64,000 nt of DNA from Sporosarcina sp. FSL K6-3457 (GTDB taxonomy: Bacteria; Bacillota; Bacilli; Bacillales_A; Planococcaceae). Of the stretch, positions 49,337-59,755 are shown piece after piece. A program made the translations under genes and the position numbers. Location of the stretch: the NCBI RefSeq assembly GCF_038007285.1, contig NZ_JBBOWX010000001.1, forward strand, positions 3,365,501 to 3,429,500, given 5' to 3'. Below the pieces are notes generated by a model. It had not been told where the DNA came from and did not search any database. It worked only from the letters and a program-made list of their open reading frames with translations. The stretch's first letter is position 1; the number at the start of each line of letters is the position of its first letter.

Positions 49337-49366
49337 AGTGTAAACGATAAATGAAACCGTTTTCAA
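49337..49366 (-). promoter_or_regulatory. Promoter of the carboxylase operon with an overlapping cre site
   Basis: Minus strand TTGAAA (49361-49366), 18-base spacer, TACACT (49337-49342). The spacer and -35 contain TGAAAACGGTTTCA (49352-49365), a perfect match to the CcpA consensus TGWAANCGNTNWCA. CcpA bound here would block RNA polymerase when preferred sugars are present. Confidence 0.7.
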
Positions 49367-49480
49367 CCCCTGTCTGAAAAAAACATCTTTTCGAAGGACT
49401 TTGCCTGATGGCTTTAATGATTTACCAGCGACTTCCCACGTTTACCTGCGACTCCAGCTCGCCAGCCGCTTCATTAACAG

Positions 49481-49524
49481 GAAAAAACCGTTTCACAAGG
49501 TAGTCACTCACCTTGCAAAACGGT
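49481..49524 (-). terminator. Terminator of the enoyl-CoA hydratase gene
   Basis: Minus strand ACCGTTTTGCAAGGT / ACCTTGTGAAACGGT then T6. Just downstream, 49424-49475, there is a two- to three-unit repeat of about 21 bases (TTTACC[A/T]GCGACT) without known function. Confidence 0.8.
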
Positions 49525-49531
49525 CCTCTAC

Positions 49532-50290
49532 TTATTTTTTCGATAAAAACTGGTCTACCGCCTCATGATGTGCTTCACTTTCCCATAGGAGAGAGCATTG
49601 ACGCGCTTCTTCGAGCATGCGGTCTCGCATGAAATCAGCCGTCCACTTTCGAATCGCTACCGTCTTATAAGCACGGTGAACCGATGGATGAACCCTAGAC
49701 ATTTTAGCTAGAAAATTCTTCAACCCTTCTTCCGCGCTACCTTCATAGAGCTCTGTAGCCCAGCCAGCAGCCAACAGCTGATCCGCCGTATGGATTTCTG
49801 CTTCTGATAGCAGGCGGAACACACGATCATGCTTCCCGTCTTTTTCAAACAGCAGCGTCGCACCACCCCATCCCGTTGTAATTGCCAACGTTCCCTGGAT
49901 GAATCCCGCTTTCGTGCTCGATGAAACAAGTCGGTAATCACAGGCTGTGGCGATTTCACAGCCCCCACCAACCGCAGCACCATTAACGACAGCAATCACA
50001 GGCATCGGTAACGTCGCCACTCGATACAACAAACCAGCCATTTTGCTTAGCATCGGAAACGCTTCTTCAGCCGTGCGAAAGCCATGAAATTCAGCTAAAT
50101 CTCCTCCCGAACAAAACGCTCGGTCACCCGCACCCGTAATGACTGCGAAGGCAATAGCTGAATTGTCCTCAATTTGTTCCAGAAATTGTTCAAGCCCTTC
50201 CATAACTGCCCCATTCACCGCGTTGCGCATTTCAGGTCGATCAATCGTAAATGTGGCGATGCTGTTTTCAATCTGAATGTTGTAAGACAT
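49532..50290 (-). CDS. Enoyl-CoA hydratase/isomerase family protein
   Basis: A 252-residue crotonase-fold protein. The oxyanion-hole stretches A-F-C-S-G-G-D-L and V-N-G-A-A-V-G-G-G-C-E are present, with G-G-C-E then I-A-T-A-C-D-Y-R. Typical hydratase glutamates cannot be fixed with confidence, and a decarboxylase-type member is possible. It lies upstream of the carboxylase operon but has its own terminator. ATG 50290. Confidence 0.85.
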   Translation of the reverse strand: MSYNIQIENSIATFTIDRPEMRNAVNGAVMEGLEQFLEQIEDNSAIAFAVITGAGDRAFCSGGDLAEFHGFRTAEEAFPMLSKMAGLLYRVATLPMPVIAVVNGAAVGGGCEIATACDYRLVSSSTKAGFIQGTLAITTGWGGATLLFEKDGKHDRVFRLLSEAEIHTADQLLAAGWATELYEGSAEEGLKNFLAKMSRVHPSVHRAYKTVAIRKWTADFMRDRMLEEARQCSLLWESEAHHEAVDQFLSKK

Positions 50291-50347
50291 GTCTATTCCC
50301 TCACATTTCATTTTTATGCCTAGCTCCGACTCCGCATTTCTATGTAC

Positions 50348-50387
50348 AAAAAAAGGTCACCGTGAGCCATGGTCTCACGGTGACCTT
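50348..50387 (-). terminator. Terminator downstream of rpmF
   Basis: Perfect 14-base arms AAGGTCACCGTGAG / CTCACGGTGACCTT with a T7 tail on the minus strand. Confidence 0.9.
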
Positions 50388-50401
50388 CATAGGCCAATCT
50401 A

Positions 50402-50575
50402 TTATTCGCCTATTACTTCTTTTCCTTTGTATTGACCGCATGATTTACAAATGCGGTGAGCCAATTTAATTTCGCCACAGTTAGTACAAGTAGTCATTCC
50501 CGGTACTTGCAATTTATAATGCGTACGGCGCTTGTTTTTAACTGTTTTGGATGTTCTTCTTTTTGGTACAGCCAT
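50402..50575 (-). CDS. rpmF: 50S ribosomal protein L32
   Basis: A 57-residue ribosomal protein, [11 protein letters not shown]. It is the zinc-binding (C+) form with C-T-N-C and C-K-S-C. ATG 50575 behind GGAGG. It follows the ylbN (DUF177) gene, the common bacterial arrangement. Confidence 0.98.
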   Translation of the reverse strand: MAVPKRRTSKTVKNKRRTHYKLQVPGMTTCTNCGEIKLAHRICKSCGQYKGKEVIGE

Positions 50576-50599
50576 CTGGGGCACCTCCTTACGTTCGCC

Positions 50600-51133
50600 T
50601 TATTCGTCCTTGGATTCAAAGAATTTTGCCAAACCGGCAAGTCTTGGATCCACTTTCGTTGCCATTTCCTCACGGAGTTTGGCATTGTACGCCTCGTCGG
50701 TTGTATATGACCAGCCTTGTCCTTTAGCTTCTTTCATGTCATCAGCATTAGGGCTGAAAATCTGAAGTGGCACTTCAAGGAGGACGAGCTCCTCAAAGAC
50801 AGGGGTCAGATCGATAGTCTCTCCCACTACGGGATGGATTTCATCGTCTGCCGCGAGAATCGTTTCATCCCAGCTAAATTGTTCATCAGCTTCGATGACA
50901 AACGGTAACTCTACATCTTCCCATGTACGGGAACAAGGCAATGTCATTGTACCTTCAAGCCGGAATCGGCAGGTCAATTTCTTAGAACCGATTGTACAAC
51001 TTCCGGTCACGCGGACAGGCGTAATATTCCGGATTTCCGGATTCCGTATTTTAACGGATTCAAGGTCGACAGCTTCGTCAAGCGGCATCGCACCTTGCCT
51101 GTATTTCTGTAATTGATGGATTGACCATTTCAT
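50600..51133 (-). CDS. ylbN: YlbN / DUF177 (YceD) family protein
   Basis: A 177-residue protein of the YceD family, upstream of rpmF. The core R-V-T-G-S-C-T-I-G and the paired cysteines in L-T-C-R-F and L-P-C-S-R-T are visible. Linked to 23S rRNA accumulation in other systems. ATG 51133 (M-K-W-S-I-H). Confidence 0.9.
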   Translation of the reverse strand: MKWSIHQLQKYRQGAMPLDEAVDLESVKIRNPEIRNITPVRVTGSCTIGSKKLTCRFRLEGTMTLPCSRTWEDVELPFVIEADEQFSWDETILAADDEIHPVVGETIDLTPVFEELVLLEVPLQIFSPNADDMKEAKGQGWSYTTDEAYNAKLREEMATKVDPRLAGLAKFFESKDE

Positions 51134-51259
51134 GTCTATCACCTCAAGACAACAATGTTGATTATATAATGGGTGAAAAGGGATGTCAAGATATTTTCTT
51201 GTCACTTCATCAACCGCATAGGTATAATTACAATACATTGTAGCAAAGGAGTGACAACT

Positions 51260-52480
51260 TTGAAAGCAACAGGAATTGTTGTCGAATATAATCCGTTCCA
51301 CAACGGACATTTACATCATGCACGACAAGCAAAAAATATCACCGGAGCAGATGTTGTCATTGCCGTCATGAGTGGCAACTTCCTGCAACGCGGAGAACCC
51401 GCATTTATTGATAAGTGGGCACGGACGAAGGCAGCCTTGGCTAACGGCGTTGACATCGTTTTTGAGCTTCCTTACGCATTTGCCACTGCAACTGCCCCAA
51501 TCTTCGCGAAGGGCGCTATCCAGCTACTAGATGCTGCACAGTGCAGTGCTTTTTGCTTCGGCAGTGAGGACGGAGAGATTGGACCACTTGAAAGAAGCCT
51601 TCAACTCATTCAACAAACTGGCACTAGCTATGAGCAAACTGTAAAAGAAGCCGTCAGCCGAGGACTTAGCTATCCAAAAGCTTTAAACGAAGCCTATATA
51701 GCAGCTACCAAGTCTTCAGCAATTGAAGGAACGCTTGCTGATTTGTCAAAACCTAATAATATATTAGGCTTTCATTATATGGAATCGGCTCTTGCCATTC
51801 AGTCAACAATGACCGCCACAACAATTCCTCGTATTGTTGCGCAATATCATGAGGATGCAATTATTGGCAATCAAATTGCAAGCGCTACGGGAATTAGAAA
51901 GTCCTTTTTTGAATTAAACACCTTAGCAGCTGTTACAGATTTCATCCCACATATAACACGAGAAGTGCTCCTTGACTGGCAGTCCACACAGCAGTCATTC
52001 GGGCATTGGGCATCTTTCTATCCACAGCTACGTTTCACCATTTTGCGTGAAGGACCTGAACGCCTGAGGACGATTGCCGACATCACAGAGGGCATCGAGA
52101 ACCTGCTGTACCGCGCAGCAGCCACTCACGAGACATTTGAAGGCTTCATGAGTGAAGTCAAATCCAAAAGGTACACCTGGACACGTATCCAACGTATGCT
52201 GACACATATTTTTACCGGCTTCACATCTGCTATGCGTAGGAACATGACAAGCCCTTCCTACCTGCGATTGCTCGGGATGACACAAGCTGGAAGACTTTAT
52301 TTGAATGAACATAAAAAAAGGCTCAAGCTGCCTGTTATTAGCAAGGCAGCAGCCTTTTCAAATCCTTCTTTAACATTCGATATCCATGCATCGGATATGT
52401 ATGCGCTTGGCATCAGCAACGGGACTTCCCGGTGCCATATCGGTGCCGATTACGATACACACCCGATTATAATCAAGTGA
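51260..52480 (+). CDS. tmcAL: tRNA(Met) cytidine acetate ligase TmcAL (YlbM)
   Basis: A 406-residue nucleotidyltransferase-fold enzyme that makes N4-acetylcytidine at the wobble base of elongator tRNA-Met using acetate and ATP. The G-I-V-V-E-Y-N-P-F-H-N-G-H motif lies at the N-terminus. The TTG start at 51260 has AAAGGAG 8 bases upstream. Divergent from ylbN. Confidence 0.93.
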   Translation: MKATGIVVEYNPFHNGHLHHARQAKNITGADVVIAVMSGNFLQRGEPAFIDKWARTKAALANGVDIVFELPYAFATATAPIFAKGAIQLLDAAQCSAFCFGSEDGEIGPLERSLQLIQQTGTSYEQTVKEAVSRGLSYPKALNEAYIAATKSSAIEGTLADLSKPNNILGFHYMESALAIQSTMTATTIPRIVAQYHEDAIIGNQIASATGIRKSFFELNTLAAVTDFIPHITREVLLDWQSTQQSFGHWASFYPQLRFTILREGPERLRTIADITEGIENLLYRAAATHETFEGFMSEVKSKRYTWTRIQRMLTHIFTGFTSAMRRNMTSPSYLRLLGMTQAGRLYLNEHKKRLKLPVISKAAAFSNPSLTFDIHASDMYALGISNGTSRCHIGADYDTHPIIIK

Positions 52481-52487
52481 AATCAGA

Positions 52488-53534
52488 TTATTTTTCTTCT
52501 AATCCTGCTAAATAATCCAATGCATCATCAATCGTTTTCACCGGCACGATTTTCATAGTCGTGCCTATTTTTTCAGCTGTTTTTACAGCTTCTTCATAGT
52601 TGGTGAGGATTCCTGGATTTTTCTCCCTTACTTCCTCCGGCAAATCATCGGCTGGTGCAAAGAAAATTTCTATACCTTTGCGTGACGCGGCAATGACTTT
52701 AAAATCAGCACCACCAATACGTCCAACAGTCCCATCCTCCAACATTTCTCCAGTTCCGGCGATATTATAACCTTTTGTTAAGTCTTCATCGAGTAGCTGA
52801 TTCATAATCTCAAGTGTGAACATTAAACCCGCGGAAGGACCTCCGATATTCGAAGTTTGAAAATCAACTTTAGGATTCGTTGTCAGTTCTCGATCCTCTT
52901 CGAATTGGACACCAAGTCCCGCACGACCTTCACTGCCTGGAATCTCTTTCAAAGTAATGGTGATATCCCGTAGTTTATCGTCCCTTTCCACGGACAGCAA
53001 CACTTCATCTCCAAGCTTTTTCTCGCCCATCAATGTAAAAAACTGGCCAGATTCTTCAAGAAGAACTCCGTCTACTGCATGAATTCGATCGCCCGCCTCC
53101 AGCACACCAGCCGCTGCACCTTCATCAAGTACCATCATGACAAAAATTCCATTAAATTTTATATCAACAGGCAGTTTTGCTTTGTCAAATGCAACAGTAA
53201 TGGCGTTAAACTGTGAGCCAGACATCATTCTCTTCTGTCGGATATTGTATTCTGTATCATCTTCTCCATCTCTTCTCACTTTATTAGCGGGCAGGATTTT
53301 CTTCTCATCCGATAACTTCGCCAACGTATAAGAAAATGGCGTTGCCTTCGCAACAGAAATCGTCATGAGACTGAACGTTCCTTGATCATCCTGATCCCCA
53401 TCCACCACTTCAACAAGCGGCTCTAAATTATACGCTCCACCCGGTTGCGATATATACGTGTCCATCGGGTAAACAAGTAAAATAGCCAAAATGACAAGCA
53501 CTACGCCCATCAGACCAAGTCTTTTCTTTCTCAA
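52488..53534 (-). CDS. ylbL: YlbL-family PDZ/Lon-like membrane protease
   Basis: A 348-residue protein: N-terminal membrane helix (~8-25), PDZ domain (~125-200), and a Lon-type protease domain with Ser in I-G-G-P-S-A-G and Lys in G-G-A-D-F-K. YlbL/SepM proteins act outside the membrane. It converges with tmcAL, with 7 bases between stops. Confidence 0.92.
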   Translation of the reverse strand: MRKKRLGLMGVVLVILAILLVYPMDTYISQPGGAYNLEPLVEVVDGDQDDQGTFSLMTISVAKATPFSYTLAKLSDEKKILPANKVRRDGEDDTEYNIRQKRMMSGSQFNAITVAFDKAKLPVDIKFNGIFVMMVLDEGAAAGVLEAGDRIHAVDGVLLEESGQFFTLMGEKKLGDEVLLSVERDDKLRDITITLKEIPGSEGRAGLGVQFEEDRELTTNPKVDFQTSNIGGPSAGLMFTLEIMNQLLDEDLTKGYNIAGTGEMLEDGTVGRIGGADFKVIAASRKGIEIFFAPADDLPEEVREKNPGILTNYEEAVKTAEKIGTTMKIVPVKTIDDALDYLAGLEEK

Positions 53535-53667
53535 TTTAGGTGCACCTCCGTTAATAGCCTGTACTTTCTTAACATATATATAAGTGTAACATCGAAAAAA
53601 ATGACTGACAAAAATAGTCTACTGGTTTTTGTAGTTTTTGAACCAGTCACTGAAAGGAGCAGGGTGC

Positions 53668-54588
53668 GTGGAAAAAGAAGTACATACACGCCTAACATAT
53701 ACTATAAATATCGCCGTCATTTGGGGACTCATCATTCTGTTTATCTGGCAACCTGGCATTGCACATGACGGTGCAGTAGCCGGCGCACAGCTCTTCATCC
53801 AGGCATTGCTTCCCTATTTACTGCCTTATATCATATTGACACAATGGCTATTAAAAATACCTGCCCGTACGCAAAAAATCTCTCAATGGCGTCGCTATAT
53901 AAAAGCTTACGTACTTGGGTCATTTGGAGGTTTTCCCGTCGGAGCCGTTACTGTGACAGAAATGATGAAAAACGGTGAATTATCACGGCAACAAAGCGGC
54001 TTATTGCTCGCAGCATGCCATGCACCAGGACCGATGTTCATTATCGGTTTCGTTGGCACAGAACTTTTCGGAAACATTAGTGCAGGCTGGAAATTACTTG
54101 CGGCCATCCATATCGCAAATATCTTATTTTTTTTGGTCGCCTTGTTATTCCTTCTTCGCACCAATGATACTGATATCCTTCCTGTACAATCTATAAAAAA
54201 AGATGTTGGAATGCCATTACTTGATGCCATTAAAGAAAGTTCAACGATTATCATTCTTGTCGCAACAACCGTTATTTTCTTTTCCTCACTTGGAACGGTG
54301 CTGTCAACCATTGGAACGACTGCATTTTCAGTCGATACAGGTATTGCACAAACATTCGCCCTATCCTTTTTGGAAATGACATCAGGCGTTAAATCGGCAA
54401 CGGACCATTTTTATAGTCTCGCCATATTCCCTTTTCTAATCGCGGCAATTATTTCCCTTAACGGACTCAGCATCCATCTGCAGGTTTTTATCATTGCAAA
54501 AACCGGCAATATCCCAATGTCCCCTTATGTCATTGGACGAATATGGAGCGTCATTTTCGTTCCCATTATCTTTTTTTTGATTTTTTAA
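53668..54588 (+). CDS. ylbJ: YlbJ-like sporulation integral membrane protein
   Basis: A 306-residue polytopic protein with ~8 helices and nucleoside-recognition/gate-type motifs (L-G-S-F-G-G-F-P-V-G-A-V and H-A-P-G-P-M-F-I-I-G). It is about 100 residues shorter than B. subtilis YlbJ (408), so the match rests on motifs and position. GTG start at 53668 behind AAAGGAG. On the opposite strand to its neighbours. The stop touches repeat copy 6. Confidence 0.72.
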   Translation: MEKEVHTRLTYTINIAVIWGLIILFIWQPGIAHDGAVAGAQLFIQALLPYLLPYIILTQWLLKIPARTQKISQWRRYIKAYVLGSFGGFPVGAVTVTEMMKNGELSRQQSGLLLAACHAPGPMFIIGFVGTELFGNISAGWKLLAAIHIANILFFLVALLFLLRTNDTDILPVQSIKKDVGMPLLDAIKESSTIIILVATTVIFFSSLGTVLSTIGTTAFSVDTGIAQTFALSFLEMTSGVKSATDHFYSLAIFPFLIAAIISLNGLSIHLQVFIIAKTGNIPMSPYVIGRIWSVIFVPIIFFLIF

Positions 54589-54635
54589 ATCAATTACGCC
54601 TCGGCGTAATTGTGTCAAAATCATCTGCTGAATAA
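54589..54635 (+). repeat. Dispersed hairpin repeat, copy 6 (box A fragment)
   Basis: Box A (ATCAATTACGCCTCGGCGTAATT) and a short GTGTCAAAATCATCTGCTGAAT stub remain. It starts at the first base after the ylbJ stop. Confidence 0.6.
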
Positions 54636-54640
54636 AGATA

Positions 54641-54682
54641 AAAATGGTTATGGTGAAAAGCCACTTTCACCATAACCATTTT

Positions 54683-54683
<1 letters not shown>
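54641..54683. terminator. Bidirectional terminator between ylbJ and coaD
   Basis: Arms AAAATGGTTATGGTGAAAG / CTTTCACCATAACCATTTT with T/A runs on both sides. The last base overlaps the coaD stop. Confidence 0.85.
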
Positions 54684-55720
<1,037 letters not shown>

Positions 55721-55724
<4 letters not shown>

Positions 55725-57163
55725 TTGTTCATAGCCTCCTCTACTAGCGCTGACAAATTCACAATATTAATGGTATCTGCCGTCTTCTCAATATTGAGTA
55801 GGAATAATCGTTTAAACCAATTTTCTTCGAAGTAAATTTCGCCTGCAAACTCCTCAAACGGCATCATTGTAACATCAAATTTCCGTTCATTATACACGTA
55901 GAACAACTCTTTTTTCGGGAATCTAAACTGTCTGCTCTCACTTTCAATATAAATGGACTGTTCGTTCGTTGTAACAGAATAGCCTGCAAGACTTAAAATA
56001 GTCTTTGCTGGATAAAGTGTTTTTCCATCTTTCAAAATGATACCAATATCCGCCTGACTCGTCCCATCTATTTGAATTTCACGAGGATCTTCGAAAAGAA
56101 ACGGCTTATCCATTGTTTCATCTTGCATAGCTGTCTTGAAATAAGAGGTCCTAAATCCCGTCACTTCTCCAACTAAGTCGTCCAAAATTGCCGCTGTCAT
56201 TTCCTGCCCTGATCTAGTGCCGAGCAACTCTTGCAATTGTCGCAGCTCTTCTTCCGTAAGTACCTCAATCAGTTTCCCATAGGCTTGACGAGATTTTTTC
56301 ATTCCCGTCACCTTGTCTCCTAAAATCGAAGCTGTCAATTCAGCAACCATACGTTCTTTAGCTGGTATTGAAAAACGAGCATACATAGCAGACGTTAGAA
56401 ATAGATCAGATACATGATCTACATCCGCATTTGCTGAAACAATAAACCGCTCTGAAGTGACCTCTGGATGCGTACTATCGATAACAATTGTCGAGTGACT
56501 GGCATCGATTGCTTGGAGCGCCTCATCAATCGGTTCGAACTGGTCACTATTACCAGTTGTTCCATATACGTCAAGCTTTTTTCCCGCATAGACAAGAGGC
56601 AAACGATTTTGTTGCCAATACAAATCCTGAATCTCTTCTGATCCGCGGAACAATGTATAGTCGATAAGTTCCATTTCTTTAGTACCCACTTGTTTCAAGC
56701 CATTGACCCACATCCCACCATTCCCTGTTTCATCGGTCATATGGAATAACGTAGACGTTGCTGAAGCGCCATGCAACTCAGCAAATGGCTCATTAAATAA
56801 CACCGTTTTTTTCATGGGCTCTTCTTTCAATATTTTATACGAAATTGATTGATTGCCATTGTCACCATCCACAAAGGCTGCCAAACTTTCGTCCAACCGA
56901 TCACAAGAAGTTTCATCAGCCGGATAACATGCACGCTCCGTGCTTGCTTCAGGCCACACAATCTCATGACGCCCTTGCGACAAGTTAGTAAAATGATGCT
57001 GGACATACAAGGCGTCTGAGCGGTTCAGTACTTCAATTTCCTGCTGGTATGTTGTGATTTTAGATTCCTTGGCGACAACATTTCCTGCCTGTTTATAATG
57101 CATATAAACAAGAAGCGTGTTGACAATGAGTAAAAGGACAACCGTCCTTGCAATAAATTTCAA
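55721..57163 (-). CDS. Unknown exported protein between ylbG and rsmD
   Basis: A 480-residue protein with an N-terminal signal/anchor helix (residues 5-22) and no other helix. The middle is predicted alpha/beta with an S-T-I-V-I-D-S-T-H stretch. The C-terminal ~110 residues (I-G-I-I-L-K-D-G-K-T-L-Y-P-A-K) look like a beta-stalk domain of the copper-amine-oxidase-N kind, a weak resemblance. The rsmD gene begins inside its 3' end, so they share a transcript. No function is proposed. Confidence 0.7.
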
Positions 57164-57220
57164 GTTCTACACCCCTATGCATGGTATAATTGATGTAATT
57201 TAGAAAGGTAGTGTTTATGT

Positions 57221-57616
57221 ATGATTTTAAATCAGCAATTTATAGAGCTAGGTGAAGGCTTTGGTGATATTTACGAATTATGTGAGCTTATTAACACAAA
57301 TAGTAGCCGTTTACACAGGACATTCATCCTAGCTGCACCAACACCATCTGGCCATGCCTTATCACTCGCAGTAGCTCTTGAACCTGCAAACGAAGGTTTC
57401 TTCATGCCCGTGTACATTTGCAGAGAAGGTATTATCCAAAATGATGCGACTAAATCAAAACGTAGATTGCTCTTTGAAGAAGCTGCTGAAAAGGCCGGTA
57501 GTATACCTGTTTATATCGAAGTAAAACATTCTACAGAGTTCGCTGAACGGGTCCTATTCTTTCAGTACGTGACAGGCATTCTACGTCTCAATCATCTGCT
57601 CCCACCTTTACGATAA
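57221..57616 (+). CDS. Small conserved protein of unknown function
   Basis: A 131-residue soluble protein (M-I-L-N-Q-Q-F-I-E-L-G-E-G-F-G-D-I-Y) with mixed alpha/beta character and no recognised catalytic motif. It resembles short Bacillales proteins sometimes loosely labelled methylthioribose kinase, which it is too small to be. A TATAAT (57185-57190) lies upstream; the ribosome site AGAAAGG is ~13 bases from the ATG. It converges with ylbG. Confidence 0.65.
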   Translation: MILNQQFIELGEGFGDIYELCELINTNSSRLHRTFILAAPTPSGHALSLAVALEPANEGFFMPVYICREGIIQNDATKSKRRLLFEEAAEKAGSIPVYIEVKHSTEFAERVLFFQYVTGILRLNHLLPPLR

Positions 57617-57619
57617 GCC

Positions 57620-57892
57620 TTATAATCCAGCCTTATAATCATATTCTTTTGCCTTATCTGGTTTTGCATTTTCATATTCAGTTTTGACATATGGCCGATA
57701 AGATGGCAATACTTTTTTCACCGATGGGAGGCGTTCTATTTTACTAATGACTGTATCGATCTCCTCCTTATTGCAATAAAGGACAACATACTTCATTTTA
57801 CGTGATATATAATGTACATGACCATACTTTCGAAATGATTTTGCTTGTTTTAAATGTTGAAGATAGACGATAATTCCTTGACGTTCGACCAT
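57620..57892 (-). CDS. ylbG: YlbG family (DUF2129) protein
   Basis: A 90-residue DUF2129 protein with the core R-Q-G-I-I-V-Y-L and V-V-L-Y-C. ATG 57892 behind GAGGGG. Function unknown; part of the conserved ylb cluster. Confidence 0.9.
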   Translation of the reverse strand: MVERQGIIVYLQHLKQAKSFRKYGHVHYISRKMKYVVLYCNKEEIDTVISKIERLPSVKKVLPSYRPYVKTEYENAKPDKAKEYDYKAGL

Positions 57893-58037
57893 AGATTTCC
57901 CCTCTTTCCTTATCCCATACAATACCATAGGAATGCAAAACTAGGCAATAAGTTCATGCATCCTAGCTACACTTGCTGACAGCATCATTCTTTTGCCTTA
58001 TAATAAAAAAAGCATATGTAAATGAGGAGGATTCTTA

Positions 58038-58949
58038 ATGGGGAGAAAAACAAAAGTGGCCCTTACAGTAGGCGCGGCAAGTGTTGCTGCATGGGCAGCT
58101 TCTAAAGTTGTCGCAAAACCGATTCCGCGTGAAGGTAAAGATGCACTTGCCTTCAATAAACCAGTCATTCTAGCTCATCGGGGTGGTCATTCCGAAGCAC
58201 CCGAGCATACACAAGCCGCTTTTTCAAAATCTGCTGAACTCGGCGTACATGGATTTGCGGTCGATATTCGATTAACCAAAGACGAAGAGATTATTATTTT
58301 TCACGATGAATTCACAGATCGGACGACGGACTTCTCTGGAAGAGTTGCCGATTACACACTCGCCGAACTAAAAAAAGCCGATGCAGGCTATCGGTTTGAA
58401 GATGAGACCGGTCACTATCCCTATCGAGGATTAGGCGAAGCCATTCTTAGCCTACGTGAGCTATTAGAAAATTTCCCTCATATGTTAATTGCCATAAACC
58501 TAAAAGACTCTCCAGATACATACGAGGGAAGTTTGATGCCCTCAAAACTTTGGAGACTACTTGATGAACTCGGGGCTGAGGACCGTGTTGCTGTGACGAG
58601 CTCCTATGATGAACAGACGGACCGGTTTAACTTGTACGCCCAAAACCGCGTAGCAACTGGGGCAGGCGATAGCGAAGTAAAAAAAGCCTATGCCGCCTTT
58701 ACAAGTAAATTGGGGCATCTATACAGCCCACGTGCCGATTTGTTTGGTATTTCAGAAAAACTAGGTGTATTCCCACTTGGCACTGAAGGTTTTATCCAGT
58801 TCCTTAAACAATTGAATATTCCCGTTTACTTTGAAGATGTTACAGATAAAGATGCATTCGTCAAACTGTTATCCATTGGTGCGAGCGGTTTCATCACAGA
58901 TCGACCGACTTTAGCAATGGAAATTATTCAAGAGCATATAGGTGAATAA
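58038..58949 (+). CDS. Glycerophosphodiester phosphodiesterase family protein
   Basis: A 303-residue GDPD-fold enzyme. An N-terminal hydrophobic stretch (~7-25) suggests export or anchoring. A-H-R-G-G and, later, I-I-I-F-H-D-E supply the catalytic histidines. The usual P-E-N-T reads P-E-H-T, so the metal-site residues vary slightly. ATG 58038 behind GAGGAGG. Confidence 0.88.
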   Translation: MGRKTKVALTVGAASVAAWAASKVVAKPIPREGKDALAFNKPVILAHRGGHSEAPEHTQAAFSKSAELGVHGFAVDIRLTKDEEIIIFHDEFTDRTTDFSGRVADYTLAELKKADAGYRFEDETGHYPYRGLGEAILSLRELLENFPHMLIAINLKDSPDTYEGSLMPSKLWRLLDELGAEDRVAVTSSYDEQTDRFNLYAQNRVATGAGDSEVKKAYAAFTSKLGHLYSPRADLFGISEKLGVFPLGTEGFIQFLKQLNIPVYFEDVTDKDAFVKLLSIGASGFITDRPTLAMEIIQEHIGE

Positions 58950-58980
58950 GAAAAGTGGAAGGTGCCTAGACAATAAAGTA

Positions 58981-59032
58981 AAAAAAAGGTTACATATGTA
59001 TCGACTTTCCGATGCATATGCAACCTTTTTTT
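58981..59032. terminator. Bidirectional terminator between the GDPD gene and ylbF
   Basis: Arms AAAAAAAGGTTACATATG / CATATGCAACCTTTTTTT with one mismatch and a 16-base loop, between convergent genes. Confidence 0.85.
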
Positions 59033-59041
59033 ATATTGATT

Positions 59042-59485
59042 TTATGCAGAACACGAACAGCCTCCGCCAGTGCCACAACCGTCACCGCAAGACGAACCAG
59101 TAGAAAATGCACTTTCGGCTGGTACCTTCACCGTGTCTGAAACCGATTTGGCCACAATCGAACCAATTTGATCGAATAGATATTGGACATCATTCTCAGC
59201 CAATCGAAGTGCAGCAACCTGCTCATTCATATCGAGCTCACGTTTTTGGACGCGAATACTCTTCATCACTATATTATAATCCGGATGATATCTTCCGAAC
59301 CGTTGAACTTCCTCATATCGTTCCTTCATAGCTGCAAACGCCTGAATTTCTGCAACTAGCACAGCATCTGAATAGACATCATTATAAGCCTTGCGGTACT
59401 CTGCTACCACTTCTGAAGATAGCAACATATCAGCCAATCCTTCAGCCTGCTCAATGATGGTCATCCACTCGCCGGTCATCATCAT
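59042..59485 (-). CDS. ylbF: RicF / YlbF, cysteine-rich RNase Y specificity factor
   Basis: A ~147-residue helical Com_YlbF protein with a C-terminal cysteine cluster (C-G-D-G-C-G-T-G-G-G-C-S-C), which binds Fe-S as part of the RicA-F-T complex. That complex modulates RNase Y and promotes competence, biofilm and sporulation in B. subtilis. I use the first of three tandem ATGs (59485), 8 bases after GGAGGGG. Confidence 0.9.
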   Translation of the reverse strand: MMMTGEWMTIIEQAEGLADMLLSSEVVAEYRKAYNDVYSDAVLVAEIQAFAAMKERYEEVQRFGRYHPDYNIVMKSIRVQKRELDMNEQVAALRLAENDVQYLFDQIGSIVAKSVSDTVKVPAESAFSTGSSCGDGCGTGGGCSCSA

Positions 59486-59563
59486 ACAATGATCCCCTCC
59501 CATCATTGTATATCATACCAGATGAGTAAGCCTGCATGCACCTAAGGATGTTTGATTTCTTCA

Positions 59564-59755
59564 ATCAATTGCGCCTTGGCGTAATTGCGTTCAGATTTTT
59601 TTCGAGCTTGCTCGAAAAGCTCCCCTAAAAATCTGTGACATCCGCCGGAGGCTTAACTTAATTCAGCTTGTTTTTGAACCCTACTGAATTCGGAGGAGAC
59701 TATGCATTTATCCCGCCACTTATAGAAATGGGGCACTTCTGCTGAATTCAGTTAA
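59564..59755 (+). repeat. Dispersed triple-hairpin repeat, copy 7 (long form)
   Basis: Box A (ATCAATTGCGCCTTGGCGTAATT), internal TTTTTTCGAGCTTGCTCGAAAAG hairpin, CCCTAAAAATCTGTGACATCCGCC, and a box C whose arms (TTAACTTAATTCAGC / GCTGAATTCAGTTAA) enclose a ~70-base loop. The right arm holds the murE stop. Loop block CCACTTATAGAAATGG matches copy 4. Confidence 0.85.
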
